Assembly (NCBI RefSeq): GCF_913058035.1
Contig: NZ_CAJXPA010000010.1
Location: 1 to 50,780, forward strand
DNA length: 50,780 nt
Source of the DNA: an uncultured Paraglaciecola sp.
GTDB taxonomy: Bacteria > Pseudomonadota > Gammaproteobacteria > Enterobacterales > Alteromonadaceae
Reading direction: 5' to 3'
The notes beneath the pieces are model-generated. The model saw only the letters and a list, made by a program, of their open reading frames with translations. It did no database searches and was not told the DNA's origin. Shown here one piece after another: positions 1-9,569 of the stretch; position 1 is the first letter of the stretch; each line of letters opens with the position of its first letter. The position numbers were made by a program, and so were the translations under genes.

Positions 1-79
1 GATGGACGAAGGTTTACGTTTCGCAATCCGTGAAGGTGGCCGTACTGTAGGTGCTGGTGTAGTTGCCAAAATCCTATAA
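1..79 (+). CDS. tuf: Elongation factor Tu, C-terminal end (partial)
   Basis: The last 25 codons of EF-Tu, running off the left edge and ending in TAA at 77-79. The visible tail reads MDEGLRFAIREGGRTVGAGV and then VAKIL, the highly conserved end of domain 3 of the GTPase that carries aminoacyl-tRNA to the ribosome. It is followed by an intrinsic terminator rather than by tRNA genes or secE, so it is more likely the str-operon copy (tufA) than the tufB copy. The S10 operon lies on the same strand about 18 kb downstream, which fits that view. Confidence 0.95.
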   Translation, partial: MDEGLRFAIREGGRTVGAGVVAKIL

Positions 80-101
80 GTAGTAAGTTACTTATTCATT
101 T

Positions 102-129
102 AAAAGGTCACTTAGGTGGCCTTTTTTTT
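102..129 (+). terminator. Intrinsic terminator of tuf
   Basis: A ten-pair stem (arm 102-111 AAAAGGTCAC, loop TTAG, arm 116-125 GTGGCCTTTT, one G-T wobble) is followed by a run of T. It starts about 22 bases after the tuf stop codon. Confidence 0.9.
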
Positions 130-690
130 GCTCAGAAATAAGTATCACTTCGCCATTAAAAGCAGCAGATAGGAATCAATAAATATTAAATAGTTAAGGG
201 CAAAGGATGATTAAACACAAAAAAGGAGGAGCCCGCTCAGATAAAAGAAAACACAATTCTTAAAAAATTATCTATACATTTATCAGTAGGATCTGATGCC
301 TATTGTGAAACAATATTTACGTTGTGTTTTTAATCAGGGGCTCTACTGAGTCTTATGTGTTTCAAGCAAGGGACATAAATTGCAAACACAAGTTGCCATG
401 CTAATAATAATGCCTAGTGTGATTGAATTTTAGGGCTGCTGGATACTTAGTTGAAAAATGTTTCTGCGACGTGGTTAGCATTGTGAATGCCTCGTTAATT
501 GTCATCTATTACTCAAACCTGCGAATTATGCTTAAAGTAATTTGGAATATAGATCTAGTTTTGATATCTTAGAAATAGTGAGCAGTTTTTTCAACGACAG
601 CTGATATCAGCAAAAGGGAGAAGATTTTAAAGCCACCTTATTCGTCTTAATTTATAGCCGATTCGTTTTCTTTAAGAGTATGCTGATGTA
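130..690. other. Intergenic region without recognised gene
   Basis: About 560 AT-rich bases between the tuf terminator and the HD-GYP gene. I read both strands and found no open frame with a convincing ribosome binding site and no tRNA-like fold. It presumably holds the promoter of the HD-GYP gene, but I could not pick a clear -35/-10 pair. Confidence 0.5.
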
Positions 691-2019
691 ATGGAATTGT
701 CACAACAACACTATGTGAATCATCTGACTGAAGTCAGTAAAAGTAATAAAGTTATTTTATCGGAGGATGTGTTTAATCATCGTGGCATGCTCGTTGTCAG
801 AAAAGGGATTGAAGTAGACAAAATTTTTGCACAGAAAATTGCCAAACATAAATTGTTTAAGCCTTTAGACACTTCTATATCTTTGACATCAACCTTGAAT
901 CAAAGAACCTCATTTGAATTTTTTACTCGCAGCTTAGATGATATGCAATTATCAGACATCGTTCGCCATAATGGTATGTACAATAGTGCATTGGAAGCGT
1001 TTCATCTTTTGACTCGATACCCATTGATAATTCAAAAACTCACAGTCTTGGCTGACCGAATACCTAGTGTACTTGGACGCTCGATGCTGACATCTGTGAT
1101 TGCACTCGGTTTATGTCGTGAGCTCAAACTGTCTAAAAAAACCACTGAAGACGTTTTTCTTGCTGGTGTCATTTCAAATGTTGGGTTGTTACATATCGAT
1201 CCTCTTTTAGTGAGTAAAAAGGGAAATTACAGTCAAGATGAATGGAAGATGATGAAGGGGCATGTCGTGATAGCTAAACACTTTGCCGACATGGTACCTA
1301 GTTTACCAAAAGTTGTGGTCAAGGCTGTGTTAGAGCATCATGAAAGGGCTGATGGGTTTGGTTATCCATTTGGTAAGCATGCTTCGCAGCTTGGTATTGA
1401 AGGGCAAGTGTTGGCAATGGTTGATAAGGTGAGTGCCATATATCAAAAGCTTGTTACATCTGGAACCCATTCGTGGACATCAGTGATTGCTGTTATACAA
1501 GTACCGAGTACCGCGCATGCTGTCCCGCTTCAAAAAGCCATGATGCGCGTACTTAAGGGATTTCCGTTACAATATGAAGTTGCATTTTCTGCTCTGCAAT
1601 TTAAAGAGCTAGTGAAAACATGCATTGAAAAGCGGAAAAGATTGAGTTTATGGTTTGATGAGTTTGCCAGAATCTACGTCGATCACAAATCCTTAATGCT
1701 TGACTCAGATAGTTTTAAACCACTGGCTTTGTTACATCAATTAGAACACACGGTTATCAATTCCGGTGTACTTAACAACGCTCAGCATACTTGGCTCATC
1801 AGATTACCTGAAAAGTTGCTAAAAGTTGATTGTTTGGATATTGAGGAGTTTGCACTCGTTCTTGATGAAGTGGAATATCAATGTCTTTTTGTAATGCGTA
1901 AGATGGTCTTTGATAAAGATGAGTTAGCTAAGCGGTTCGATGGGCCTGAGTTACCAAGTTTGTACTATCTAGGTCTAATGAACATCTTAGATCCAGACGA
2001 AAAGAAACGCTTTAAATAG
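691..2019 (+). CDS. Degenerate HD-GYP domain protein (c-di-GMP phosphodiesterase-like)
   Basis: A 442-residue soluble protein with no signal peptide or membrane segment. Residues about 125-260 follow the HD-GYP fold of cyclic di-GMP phosphodiesterases. The HHERADGFGYP signature at 216-226 is intact, His191 matches the later metal histidine, and an Asp is present in AMVDKVSA. However, the founding His-Asp of the HD motif is replaced by Ser-Asn (ISNVGL at 161-166 where HDIGK is usual), so at least one metal site should be weakened. Seen: the motif loss. Inferred: it may be a c-di-GMP sensor or a scaffold rather than an enzyme. The region after residue 260 matches nothing I recognise. The ribosome binding site before ATG 691 is weak. 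Confidence 0.8.
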   Translation: MELSQQHYVNHLTEVSKSNKVILSEDVFNHRGMLVVRKGIEVDKIFAQKIAKHKLFKPLDTSISLTSTLNQRTSFEFFTRSLDDMQLSDIVRHNGMYNSALEAFHLLTRYPLIIQKLTVLADRIPSVLGRSMLTSVIALGLCRELKLSKKTTEDVFLAGVISNVGLLHIDPLLVSKKGNYSQDEWKMMKGHVVIAKHFADMVPSLPKVVVKAVLEHHERADGFGYPFGKHASQLGIEGQVLAMVDKVSAIYQKLVTSGTHSWTSVIAVIQVPSTAHAVPLQKAMMRVLKGFPLQYEVAFSALQFKELVKTCIEKRKRLSLWFDEFARIYVDHKSLMLDSDSFKPLALLHQLEHTVINSGVLNNAQHTWLIRLPEKLLKVDCLDIEEFALVLDEVEYQCLFVMRKMVFDKDELAKRFDGPELPSLYYLGLMNILDPDEKKRFK

Positions 2020-2058
2020 TTGGCCAAACATTAACTAATACATTTGGGGAAGTTGTAC

Positions 2059-3111
2059 ATGCAATATAGTGTGCTAGGTAGTAGCGGTTTGGAAGTGTCT
2101 AGAGTGTGTTTGGGCAGTATGACATGGGGTATACAAAACACTCAACAAGAGGCAAACGAGCAGATTGAGTATGCCCTTAGCCAAGGCGTCAATTTTATTG
2201 ATACTGCTGAGCTTTACCCCGTTCCTCCTTCAGGGGATAAGTATGGCGATACTGAACTCATTATTGGGAATTGGTTAGCTGCCAACCCCACTCGCAGAAA
2301 AGACATCATACTAGCCAGTAAAATCGCTGGTCCTGGTTTGCCTTATATCCGTGGTGGCGCAAAGATTAGTGGAGAGAGTGTTGTTGAAGCAGTAGATGCC
2401 TCGCTTAAGCGTCTACAAACCGATTATATCGACCTTTTTCAATTACATTGGCCCAATCGCACCTCCCCCCATTTTTCTAAACATTGGCCAGGCAAAGTAA
2501 AGTTTTCAAGCTTTGACACTCAACATGAAACCAATGAGATGTTAGAAATTCTGCAAGCACTAGATAGCTGTGTTAAGGCAGGGAAGATACGGTTTTGTGG
2601 GTTGTCAGATGATACGCCTTGGGGGATCAACACTTACCTTAATTTGAGCGAGCAACATGCTTTGCCAAGAATGGTATCGATTCAAAATGAATTTAGTTTG
2701 TTACATGCCAAAGATTGGCCTTATTTAATTGAAAATTGTGTACGTGAAAATGTTGCATACCTTCCTTGGTCACCTTTGGCCGGTGGAGCGTTAAGTGGTA
2801 AATATTTGGATGGAAAGTTACCGAAAGGTAGTCGTTGGTCACTTGAGCAAAGAAACGGTATTTTTCGTGATACACCCACCACGCACGCTGCTACAGCACG
2901 ATATGTAGAGGTAGCCAATACATACAAGCTCAAACCATCGCAACTCGCATTGGCATGGTGTGATCAAGTTGATGGTGTTACATCGACTATTATTGGTGCA
3001 ACTAACATGGCGCATCTAAAGGAAAACATAGCAGCCTTTGAAACACCATTATCAGTTGAAGCTATGCAAGCAATAAGTCTAGTTTTTAAAGAGTACCCAG
3101 TCCCGTTTTAA
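2059..3111 (+). CDS. tas: Aldo/keto reductase, Tas-like
   Basis: NADPH-dependent aldo/keto reductase with a TIM-barrel fold; the start MQYSVLGSSGLEVS, the segment NFIDTAELYPVPP and the repeated barrel motifs follow E. coli Tas. The catalytic Asp-Tyr of the family are D and Y in FIDTAELY, and DYIDLFQLHWP is the usual fourth-strand region. A reading frame opens earlier with a TTG at 2044, but ATG 2059 is preferred: GGGGA sits 8 bases upstream and the protein then starts exactly like Tas. The length, 350 residues, fits the family (about 346). It lies 40 bases after the HD-GYP gene on the same strand and may be co-transcribed. The physiological substrate of Tas is not well defined. Confidence 0.88.
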   Translation: MQYSVLGSSGLEVSRVCLGSMTWGIQNTQQEANEQIEYALSQGVNFIDTAELYPVPPSGDKYGDTELIIGNWLAANPTRRKDIILASKIAGPGLPYIRGGAKISGESVVEAVDASLKRLQTDYIDLFQLHWPNRTSPHFSKHWPGKVKFSSFDTQHETNEMLEILQALDSCVKAGKIRFCGLSDDTPWGINTYLNLSEQHALPRMVSIQNEFSLLHAKDWPYLIENCVRENVAYLPWSPLAGGALSGKYLDGKLPKGSRWSLEQRNGIFRDTPTTHAATARYVEVANTYKLKPSQLALAWCDQVDGVTSTIIGATNMAHLKENIAAFETPLSVEAMQAISLVFKEYPVPF

Positions 3112-3237
3112 CTCAATGAAGTTATTCTGTTGAATCATGCTGAGCCCGTGTTATTAGAATTTGATGCTACGATTAGCTATTTTTTAATACAAAACTTACT
3201 TTACCCTAACAACCTAATCTAAATAGAAGAAGAGTTT

Positions 3238-4002
3238 ATGTCGATTACATCCAAAAATAACAAGTTACTAATTGTCGCCTTATGCATGTTGTCACCTTTT
3301 GTTGCCAATGCGACTGTGGTCGAAATACGCACTTCTTTTGGTCCTATTGAAGTAAATTTATTCGATAATGAAACCCCTAAAACTGTAAACAATTTTTTGA
3401 ATTATTTAGATGGCGGAAAATATGCCAATAATTTAGTGCATCGTTCAGTACCGGGTTTTGTTGTGCAAGCTGGCGGGTTTAGTTTTAATGGTGGTTTTCC
3501 AATAGTCAGGGTGGAAAACGACCCGGCAATTGAGAACGAGCCAAAATTATCAAATGTACGTGGCACAATTGCAATGGCGAAGAGTAGCAATCCGAATAGT
3601 GCCACTTCTGAATGGTTTTTTAATACAGCAAATAATGCTAATAGCCTAGATGTTGCTGACAATGCAGGCGGGTTTACAGTGTTTGGACAAGTGTTAGGTG
3701 ATGGTATGGATGTGGTAGACCAAATAAATGCTTTGAGTTCCATAACATTTGAAGGATTAAATAATTTCCCTATTCAAAATGAGGTTGCAGGACAGCCAAT
3801 TACGGCAGATAACCTAGTACTCATATCCGATATTGTGGTTATTGATAGGGCTGTTGCTACCAATATGGACCTAAATCCTGCAAGGAATACTTTGATAAAG
3901 TCGACTGTAACGCCAAATTCAAGTGGTGGTGGTACCTTTTCGTGGTTCGGTATTTTTATGTTATTAGCATTGTATGTTAAGCGTTCATTTAAGATAACTT
4001 AA
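3238..4002 (+). CDS. Secreted cyclophilin-type peptidyl-prolyl isomerase with GlyGly-CTERM-like tail
   Basis: A 254-residue protein. Residues 1-25 are a signal peptide ending ANA. Residues about 26-205 are a cyclophilin domain (cis-trans isomerisation of X-Pro bonds): HRSVPGFVVQAGG carries the catalytic Arg and the Phe/Gln pair, and SEWFFN matches the usual SQFFI strand. The C-terminus differs from ordinary PpiA: NSSGGGTFSW, a hydrophobic stretch, then a basic end (KRSFKIT), which is the layout of a GlyGly-CTERM sorting tail, known in families processed by rhombosortase. Inferred: the enzyme is held at the inner membrane or processed for surface release. It converges on the FKBP isomerase gene, separated by 750 bases. 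Confidence 0.88.
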   Translation: MSITSKNNKLLIVALCMLSPFVANATVVEIRTSFGPIEVNLFDNETPKTVNNFLNYLDGGKYANNLVHRSVPGFVVQAGGFSFNGGFPIVRVENDPAIENEPKLSNVRGTIAMAKSSNPNSATSEWFFNTANNANSLDVADNAGGFTVFGQVLGDGMDVVDQINALSSITFEGLNNFPIQNEVAGQPITADNLVLISDIVVIDRAVATNMDLNPARNTLIKSTVTPNSSGGGTFSWFGIFMLLALYVKRSFKIT

Positions 4003-4714
4003 GAGTAAAGCTACTAATTACAACTGTGATCCTGTTATGAGTAATAATTATCAATATTACACATGATTATTTTAATTACGGGTTTGTCTGATTCAAGACG
4101 GCATTTTTGTTGCCGTCTCACTTGTTCAAAATACTCACCAATATTTCTACCTGCCTGTGGCTGAGATGCCTGTTCATTTTCATGCTGTTAAAGCTCAGGT
4201 GTTAATTATGTAGTTAGATGTATTTTTTTACAGCTGACAGTAAAACGTTAGTCACATGGCTTGCTTGTTACTTACGTTTTGATCATAAATAAGGGGTTTG
4301 CTGGCTGATACAGCTGCGCCAAAAATCTTTGATGAGTTAATAGAAATAAATTGAATATTTTAATCTACCTCTATTTTAGAATCTAACTCTAAGATATGAA
4401 TAGCACTCGCGCATTAGCTCTAACAAAGTGAGTCGATACAAATAAATTTTCTAATTTAACTCACAACGTGTCAGCGAAAGTCAAAACCATCGATAGTTGC
4501 ACCTTAGAAACTAAGATGAGTAATTTTTATTTTGAAGTAGTTAATGTTGGGTTTTGAATCTCATTACTTTGAAATAAACGAGTGGCTATTGTTACTCTTG
4601 CAAATAAGTGAACAACAATAAAAGCAGTGAAGTTTTTTGGAGATCTTAATAGTTTGCGTATCTAAAGTGTTAAATTTAGAGTGAGATGAAATTATGCTTA
4701 CAGTAATTGTAAAT
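4003..4714. other. Intergenic region with one hairpin, no gene seen
   Basis: About 700 AT-rich bases between the convergent cyclophilin and FKBP genes. The one clear structure is a perfect 8-pair hairpin at 4096-4118 (AGACGGCA / TGCCGTCT, 7-base loop), about 95 bases after the cyclophilin stop. It has no T-run on either side, so it may protect or end the cyclophilin mRNA only weakly. No open frame with coding character was found. Confidence 0.5.
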
Positions 4715-4750
4715 AAAAGCCATGTAAGTGCACTTACAAGGCTTTTTATT
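4715..4750 (-). terminator. Terminator of the FKBP gene (symmetrical)
   Basis: An almost perfect palindrome centred at 4730/4731, with arms AAAAGCC and GGCTTTT and inner arms TGTAAG/CTTACA. It starts 10 bases past the FKBP stop codon. T-rich sequence follows on the plus side, and the flanking A-run gives Ts on the minus strand, so it can act in both directions. Confidence 0.85.
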
Positions 4751-4760
4751 TATTTATAAA

Positions 4761-5522
4761 TTACTTTATTTCAATCAGTTCAACATCAAACAGTAATGTC
4801 GAATCAGGGCCGATAGTTTGACCGCTGCCTCTTGTTCCGTATGCCAATTCAGACGGAATAACTAACTCAAATTTATCACCTACATTCATTAATTGTAATG
4901 CTTCTACCCAACCCTGAATAACCCCAGTCACTGGAAATTCAGCTGGCTCACCACGTTCATAAGAACTATCGAATACAGTGCCGTCTGTTAGTGTGCCTTT
5001 ATAATGCACTACAACAGTTTGCTCTGCAGTTGGCATCGGTCCTTCACCTGCAGTAACTTCTTTGTACTGTAAACCACTCTCAGTAACCATAACTCCATCT
5101 TTCTTGGCATTCTCAGTTAAGTATGCCTGTCCTTGCAATACATTTTGCTCACTTTGCACTTTTTGCATAAGTTTTTGCTTTTCTTGGGTTTGTTGTTGCA
5201 TGGTCGCAATTGTTTCTTGGACTACTTCTTGGCTTAAACGTGAACCCGTTTCACTTTTTATATCTTCAACTGCCATCTGAAAGGCTGCTAAGTCAAAATT
5301 TACGCCGTCACGTTTAAACTGACCAGCTAGGTTAATGCCAACTATATAGCTGAGCTTTTGATCAATGCTTTCTAGCGCAGGATCTATTGTAGCCTCAACT
5401 TCAGATGTTGTAGGTGCAGCAACCTCAGTTGTTGCAGTTTCACTTTCACTTGTTTGATCATTGCTACATGCAGCAAGAAATAGTGAAGATGCCGTCAATA
5501 AGGCAAGTGAGTTTAATTTCAT
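4761..5522 (-). CDS. FKBP-type peptidyl-prolyl isomerase, lipoprotein (FkpA/Mip-like)
   Basis: A 253-residue isomerase and probable chaperone of the envelope. The lipobox LAAC places the lipidated Cys at residue 19, so it is a predicted lipoprotein rather than a soluble periplasmic FkpA. A Ser/Thr/Glu-rich linker (20-48) is followed by an FKBP_N dimerisation region with helical, Gln-rich sequence (about 50-145) and the FKBP_C catalytic domain (about 160-253) with VVVHYKGTLTDGTVFDSS, GVIQGWVEAL and PSELAYGTRG. The ATG at 5522 has AGGA at good spacing. It is transcribed alone, with terminators on both sides. Confidence 0.92.
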   Translation of the reverse strand: MKLNSLALLTASSLFLAACSNDQTSESETATTEVAAPTTSEVEATIDPALESIDQKLSYIVGINLAGQFKRDGVNFDLAAFQMAVEDIKSETGSRLSQEVVQETIATMQQQTQEKQKLMQKVQSEQNVLQGQAYLTENAKKDGVMVTESGLQYKEVTAGEGPMPTAEQTVVVHYKGTLTDGTVFDSSYERGEPAEFPVTGVIQGWVEALQLMNVGDKFELVIPSELAYGTRGSGQTIGPDSTLLFDVELIEIK

Positions 5523-5660
5523 TGATTTTTCCTAAGTTTTGAGTGTAATTAATATCTAGATTGGCCTGTCGAATACCAACCATCAATATAAACATATGTG
5601 CGTTAACAAATACAGTGTGGATGAATGATGCGGTATTCAAGTTTGAATCACTAGATTGAG

Positions 5661-5697
5661 ACAAAAAAGCCCCTTTAATTCTCATTAACGGGGCTTG
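5661..5697 (-). terminator. Terminator of fusA2
   Basis: Stem arms AAGCCCC (5667-5673) and GGGGCTT (5690-5696), extended by TTAAT/ATTAA inside. On the minus strand it is followed by a run of six T (the A-run 5663-5668). It lies 17 bases past the fusA2 stop. Confidence 0.9.
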
Positions 5698-5713
5698 TAA
5701 TTAAAAACAGTAT

Positions 5714-7804
5714 TTACTTCTTAGCAGCATTTCGCTCTTTAGTTTCTGCAATTACCTTCTCTGACACATTTTGTGGACAAGGATTGTAATGAGAGAATTC
5801 CATAGAGAACTGACCGCGACCAGAAGTCATGGTACGTAGAGTCCCGATATAACCAAACATTTCAGAAAGGGGAATGTCAGCTTTGACACGAACGCCTGTT
5901 ACGCCAGCTTCTTGATCCTTAATCATGCCACGACGACGGTTTAAGTCACCAATAACATCACCCACATGATCGTCAGGTGTAAACACGTCGACTTTCATTA
6001 TCGGTTCAATCAACTGAGGGCCAGCCTTAGGGATTGACTGACGGAACGCGCCTTTCGCAGCAATCTCAAATGCAACTGCCGATGAATCTACTGCGTGGAA
6101 ACCACCGTCGTATAATTCAACTTCAACATCAAGTACTGGGAATCCAGCTAGAACACCCATACCCATCATGCTCTTGAAACCTTTTTCAATAGCAGGGAAG
6201 AATTCTTTAGGAACGTTACCACCAACAACTTTAGAAACAAAAGTAAAACCAGTATTTGCTTCGCCAGGTTTAATACGATAATCAATTTTACCGAATTGAC
6301 CAGAACCACCAGACTGTTTCTTGTGAGTGTAAGAGTCGTCGATTTCTTTGGTAATTGTTTCACGGTAAGCAACCTGAGGCTCACCAACTAACAATTCAAC
6401 ACCGTAAGTACGTTTAAGAATATCTACTTTAATATCCAAGTGAAGCTCACCCATACCAGAAAGAATTGTTTCGCCTGAATCTTGGTCAGTTTCAACACGG
6501 AAAGTTGGATCTTCTGCAACCATTTTACCGATAGCAATACCCATTTTCTCAGTTGATCCTTTATCTTTTGGTGTAACAGAGATAGAGATAACTGGCTCAG
6601 GAAATACCATCGCTTCTAAGATGATAGGATCTTTTGGATCACACAGTGTGTGACCAGTCTGAACGTTAGTTTTCATACCAACAATAGCGATGATGTCACC
6701 CGCTTGCGCAAATGATAGTTCGTTACGGTCTTCTGCCTGCATCTCACACATACGGCCCACACGCTCAGTTTTACCTGTAGCAGCATTAAGGATGGTATCA
6801 CCCTTTTTGAGTGTACCTGAATAGATACGAACGAAAGTAAGTGACCCAAAACGGTCATCTGTAATTTTGAATGCAAGGGCTTTAAAGCTTTCAGCTGCAG
6901 AAACGATTGCAAACTTACCGTTAGGCTCACCTTCTTCGTCTGTAAGAGGCTGCGGATCAACATCTGTTGGACAAGGTAGATAATCAACAACGGCATCAAG
7001 AATGTTTTGAACACCTTTGTTTTTAAATGCAGAACCACAGTAAGTTGGGAATAATTCCATAGTTCGCGTACCTTTACGGATACAACGTTTGATTTCTTCT
7101 AAAGTGGGTTCATCGCCTTCTAGATATTTTTCCATCAGGTCATCGTCTTGCTCAAGTGCCGTATCAAGCAACATTTCACGGTATTCTTCTACTTTATCAA
7201 CCATGTCTGCAGGTACATCAGTAATTTCATAGTTTTCCGGAAGACCAGTGTCATCCCAGATATATGCTTTACGTGTAAGTAGGTCAACTACACCAACAAA
7301 ATCATCTTCGATTCCAATAGGTAAAACCATTATTAGTGGGTTAGCACCAAGCACTTTTTTAGTCTGAGCAACAACGCGATAAAAATCAGCACCCATGCGG
7401 TCTAATTTATTGACGAAAATGATACGCGCAACTTTTGAGTCGTTCGCATAACGCCAGTTAGTTTCTGATTGAGGCTCAACCCCACCAGAACCACAAAATA
7501 CACCGATACCGCCGTCTAATACTTTAAGTGAACGGTACACTTCAACAGTAAAGTCGACGTGTCCAGGGGTATCGATGACGTTGAATCTGTGGTCTTTCCA
7601 GAAACAGCTTACTGCTGCAGATTGGATAGTAATACCGCGCTCAGCTTCTTGTTCCATGAAATCGGTAGTTGATTCACCGTCATGTACTTCACCAGTCTTA
7701 TGTATTTGACCAGTAAGTTTAAGGATTCGTTCTGTGGTAGTTGTTTTACCCGCGTCAACGTGGGCAAAAATACCGATGTTTCTGTACTTTGCTAAATCTG
7801 TCAT
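5714..7804 (-). CDS. fusA2: Elongation factor G, second (FusA2-type) paralogue
   Basis: A 696-residue translational GTPase with all EF-G domains. The G1 loop [12 protein letters not shown], switch I/II region [10 protein letters not shown] and DTPGH, and G4 NKLD are all intact. The phrases [33 protein letters not shown] and [15 protein letters not shown] match the EF-G 2 proteins of Pseudomonas, Vibrio and relatives rather than the str-operon fusA. From family knowledge, duplicated EF-Gs can divide elongation and ribosome recycling between them; which role this one has cannot be read from the sequence. It stands alone, reads opposite to the upstream tuf, and has its own terminator. The start at 7804 has only a weak Shine-Dalgarno (GGA). 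Confidence 0.93.
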   Translation of the reverse strand: MTDLAKYRNIGIFAHVDAGKTTTTERILKLTGQIHKTGEVHDGESTTDFMEQEAERGITIQSAAVSCFWKDHRFNVIDTPGHVDFTVEVYRSLKVLDGGIGVFCGSGGVEPQSETNWRYANDSKVARIIFVNKLDRMGADFYRVVAQTKKVLGANPLIMVLPIGIEDDFVGVVDLLTRKAYIWDDTGLPENYEITDVPADMVDKVEEYREMLLDTALEQDDDLMEKYLEGDEPTLEEIKRCIRKGTRTMELFPTYCGSAFKNKGVQNILDAVVDYLPCPTDVDPQPLTDEEGEPNGKFAIVSAAESFKALAFKITDDRFGSLTFVRIYSGTLKKGDTILNAATGKTERVGRMCEMQAEDRNELSFAQAGDIIAIVGMKTNVQTGHTLCDPKDPIILEAMVFPEPVISISVTPKDKGSTEKMGIAIGKMVAEDPTFRVETDQDSGETILSGMGELHLDIKVDILKRTYGVELLVGEPQVAYRETITKEIDDSYTHKKQSGGSGQFGKIDYRIKPGEANTGFTFVSKVVGGNVPKEFFPAIEKGFKSMMGMGVLAGFPVLDVEVELYDGGFHAVDSSAVAFEIAAKGAFRQSIPKAGPQLIEPIMKVDVFTPDDHVGDVIGDLNRRRGMIKDQEAGVTGVRVKADIPLSEMFGYIGTLRTMTSGRGQFSMEFSHYNPCPQNVSEKVIAETKERNAAKK

Positions 7805-7839
7805 TATTCCAACTTCAGTATGAGTAAAAATTGCGCAAG

Positions 7840-7869
7840 ATTATACAAGATATTTCGACATGATGCCGA
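7840..7869 (-). promoter_or_regulatory. Possible sigma-70 promoter of fusA2
   Basis: On the minus strand a perfect -10 TATAAT (7845-7840) lies 35 bases before the fusA2 start, followed by a CTTGCGC discriminator. A weak -35 (TCGGCA, 4 of 6 matches, 7869-7864) sits at an 18-base spacing. Confidence 0.45.
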
Positions 7870-8447
7870 TTTTCTTTTGTATGTAAATCAATAAATTAAA
7901 AACCTCAACGATTTTAGCATGTTGTTTATATTTAATCTTAAAGCGGTGAAGAAAAAACACAGGTGAACACTCTGTTTTTTTAAACTTATGCTCTTTTAAT
8001 GCCATTTTGCCTACGGGAAGCCAATACCCCTGCAATTTCGAGGAAGAACATGGCAATCTGATAGGTATACTGGATTCAAATGGTTAATCAATTGATAATT
8101 GTGTTGGCTAAAAAAACATCATTCTTAGCAGCTCAGCATACCAATTCAACAATGGTGTTTAATAACCGACTCCCACCGTTAGTAAAAACCATTAAAATAT
8201 AAAGTCAAAACTCCAAACTACATCGATTTTTGGTGTGTCGACTAGATAAAACTAATTTTTTAAAAGCTAAATAACTAGCCCGTTTCAAGAGCTAAAAAAC
8301 TACTGTTGAATGCTTTTGGGCTGGTTTGCATCAGGCTGGTGCTGTTACCAAAGTAGCAGATATTAACATTTACCTAGCCAACTACTGGCGATTGTAGTGC
8401 TAACGTTACCATCTGAATTGAGTCACATCCCCGAAACTATCTCAGAA
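7870..8447. other. Intergenic region, nothing recognised
   Basis: About 580 bases between the fusA2 promoter and the end of the diguanylate cyclase gene. A 71-codon frame on the minus strand overlaps the fusA2 promoter and has no coding character. I found no RNA gene and no clear terminator for the diguanylate cyclase. Confidence 0.4.
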
Positions 8448-9464
8448 TTACATCATTGGCATGACACGGTTTCGGCCCAAACGCTTTGCTTCATAGAGTT
8501 GACTATCGGCTTTTTCAACAAGTGTCAGTGGATTCATGCCTTTTGTGAGCTCAGCAACACCGATTGAGGCTGCAATGTCACCCAATACTTTGCCAGTACG
8601 TTTGTCTTTGACACCTATTTTTTCAATCGCTTTACGCATCGATTCAGCCATGCTGCGTGCTTTGGAAAAATCAGAGTTAGGTATAATAATAGCGAACTCT
8701 TCACCACCGAAGCGAAACGCTTGTGCACCTTCACGACAAACGGCTTGAAGCTTTTTAGCCGTAGCTTTTAATACTGCGTCGCCCATAACATGCCCGTAGT
8801 TATCATTAATTCTTTTGAAATGATCAAGATCGACCAATAATAAACATAAGTTAGTTTTTAAAGACTGAGTAGCTAACTCTTCATCGAAGTAACGCCTGTT
8901 ATATAAACCTGTTAATGCATCATAAAGAGCATCTTGTTGGCTTTGTTCAAGTTTTTCCCTAAGCGCTTCTATTTCGTTTTGTGCTTCAGCTAAGGAAGCA
9001 TTAAAGCTGATGGTACTTAGCCTGATGTTTTGAGTATCTTTTACTAATTCACGTACTAAATTCATGACCTCCTTTACTGACAACCCTTCTTTTTCTACTT
9101 TTGCTAGGTCATCAACACAATTGTCCATGGTTTCTTTAAAATTAGTGGTCTCTAAACGTGTATCCTTAAGTGATTGAGATAGTTCAAGCAACATGGCTTC
9201 AAGAGACCGTCGCAACTCCCATCCAGATATGTCCTTGTTTGTAGCTAGATAATCACGATAAAGTTCCTTAGTCTTTACTTCGGAGAATTCCATTTTGTTA
9301 TCTAAAATATGTTCAATTGAACTTTTTAATTCAGGCGATTCGTTGGACACATAAGTATACCAAATCGCGTAATTGGTAGGTGTTGCAGAAATATTGTGCT
9401 TCAGCAATAACGGGATCGTTTGTTTCAACGTCACAAAAGATTTTTCGTAACTATTATCTACCAC
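8448..9464 (-). CDS. Diguanylate cyclase (GGDEF domain), no I-site
   Basis: A 338-residue cytoplasmic protein. Residues 1-155 form a helical N-terminal sensory region of a type common in gammaproteobacterial cyclases (SATPTNYAIWYTYVS). Residues about 157-177 are a coiled coil leading into the DALTGLYNRR signature. The GGDEF domain (178-338) carries the active GGEEF at 253-257 and the metal Asp in LVDLDHFKRIN, so it should make cyclic di-GMP from two GTP. The inhibitory RxxD site is missing: the matching place reads REGA (244-247), so product feedback through that site is not expected. Translation starts at GTG 9464 with AGGA upstream. It is divergent from the cytochrome c' gene. Confidence 0.92.
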   Translation of the reverse strand: MVDNSYEKSFVTLKQTIPLLLKHNISATPTNYAIWYTYVSNESPELKSSIEHILDNKMEFSEVKTKELYRDYLATNKDISGWELRRSLEAMLLELSQSLKDTRLETTNFKETMDNCVDDLAKVEKEGLSVKEVMNLVRELVKDTQNIRLSTISFNASLAEAQNEIEALREKLEQSQQDALYDALTGLYNRRYFDEELATQSLKTNLCLLLVDLDHFKRINDNYGHVMGDAVLKATAKKLQAVCREGAQAFRFGGEEFAIIIPNSDFSKARSMAESMRKAIEKIGVKDKRTGKVLGDIAASIGVAELTKGMNPLTLVEKADSQLYEAKRLGRNRVMPMM

Positions 9465-9569
9465 TTTGATTTATCCTTTTTAGCTTATGTATTCAGTTTA
9501 CACATAATCAACGCAGTGGCAGTATTATCGTCCTACATTTAATTAATTTTGACCGTCAGAGAGGACAAT

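Noticed and set aside
4096..4118. Hairpin with GCCGTCT resembling a neisserial DNA uptake sequence pair
   Set aside because: The following bases differ from the uptake consensus, only one copy is present, and all genes are of alteromonad type. It is better seen as a plain hairpin.
7841..8056. 71-codon minus-strand frame upstream of fusA2
   Set aside because: It overlaps the likely fusA2 promoter, has no convincing start signal, and its composition is that of AT-rich noncoding DNA.
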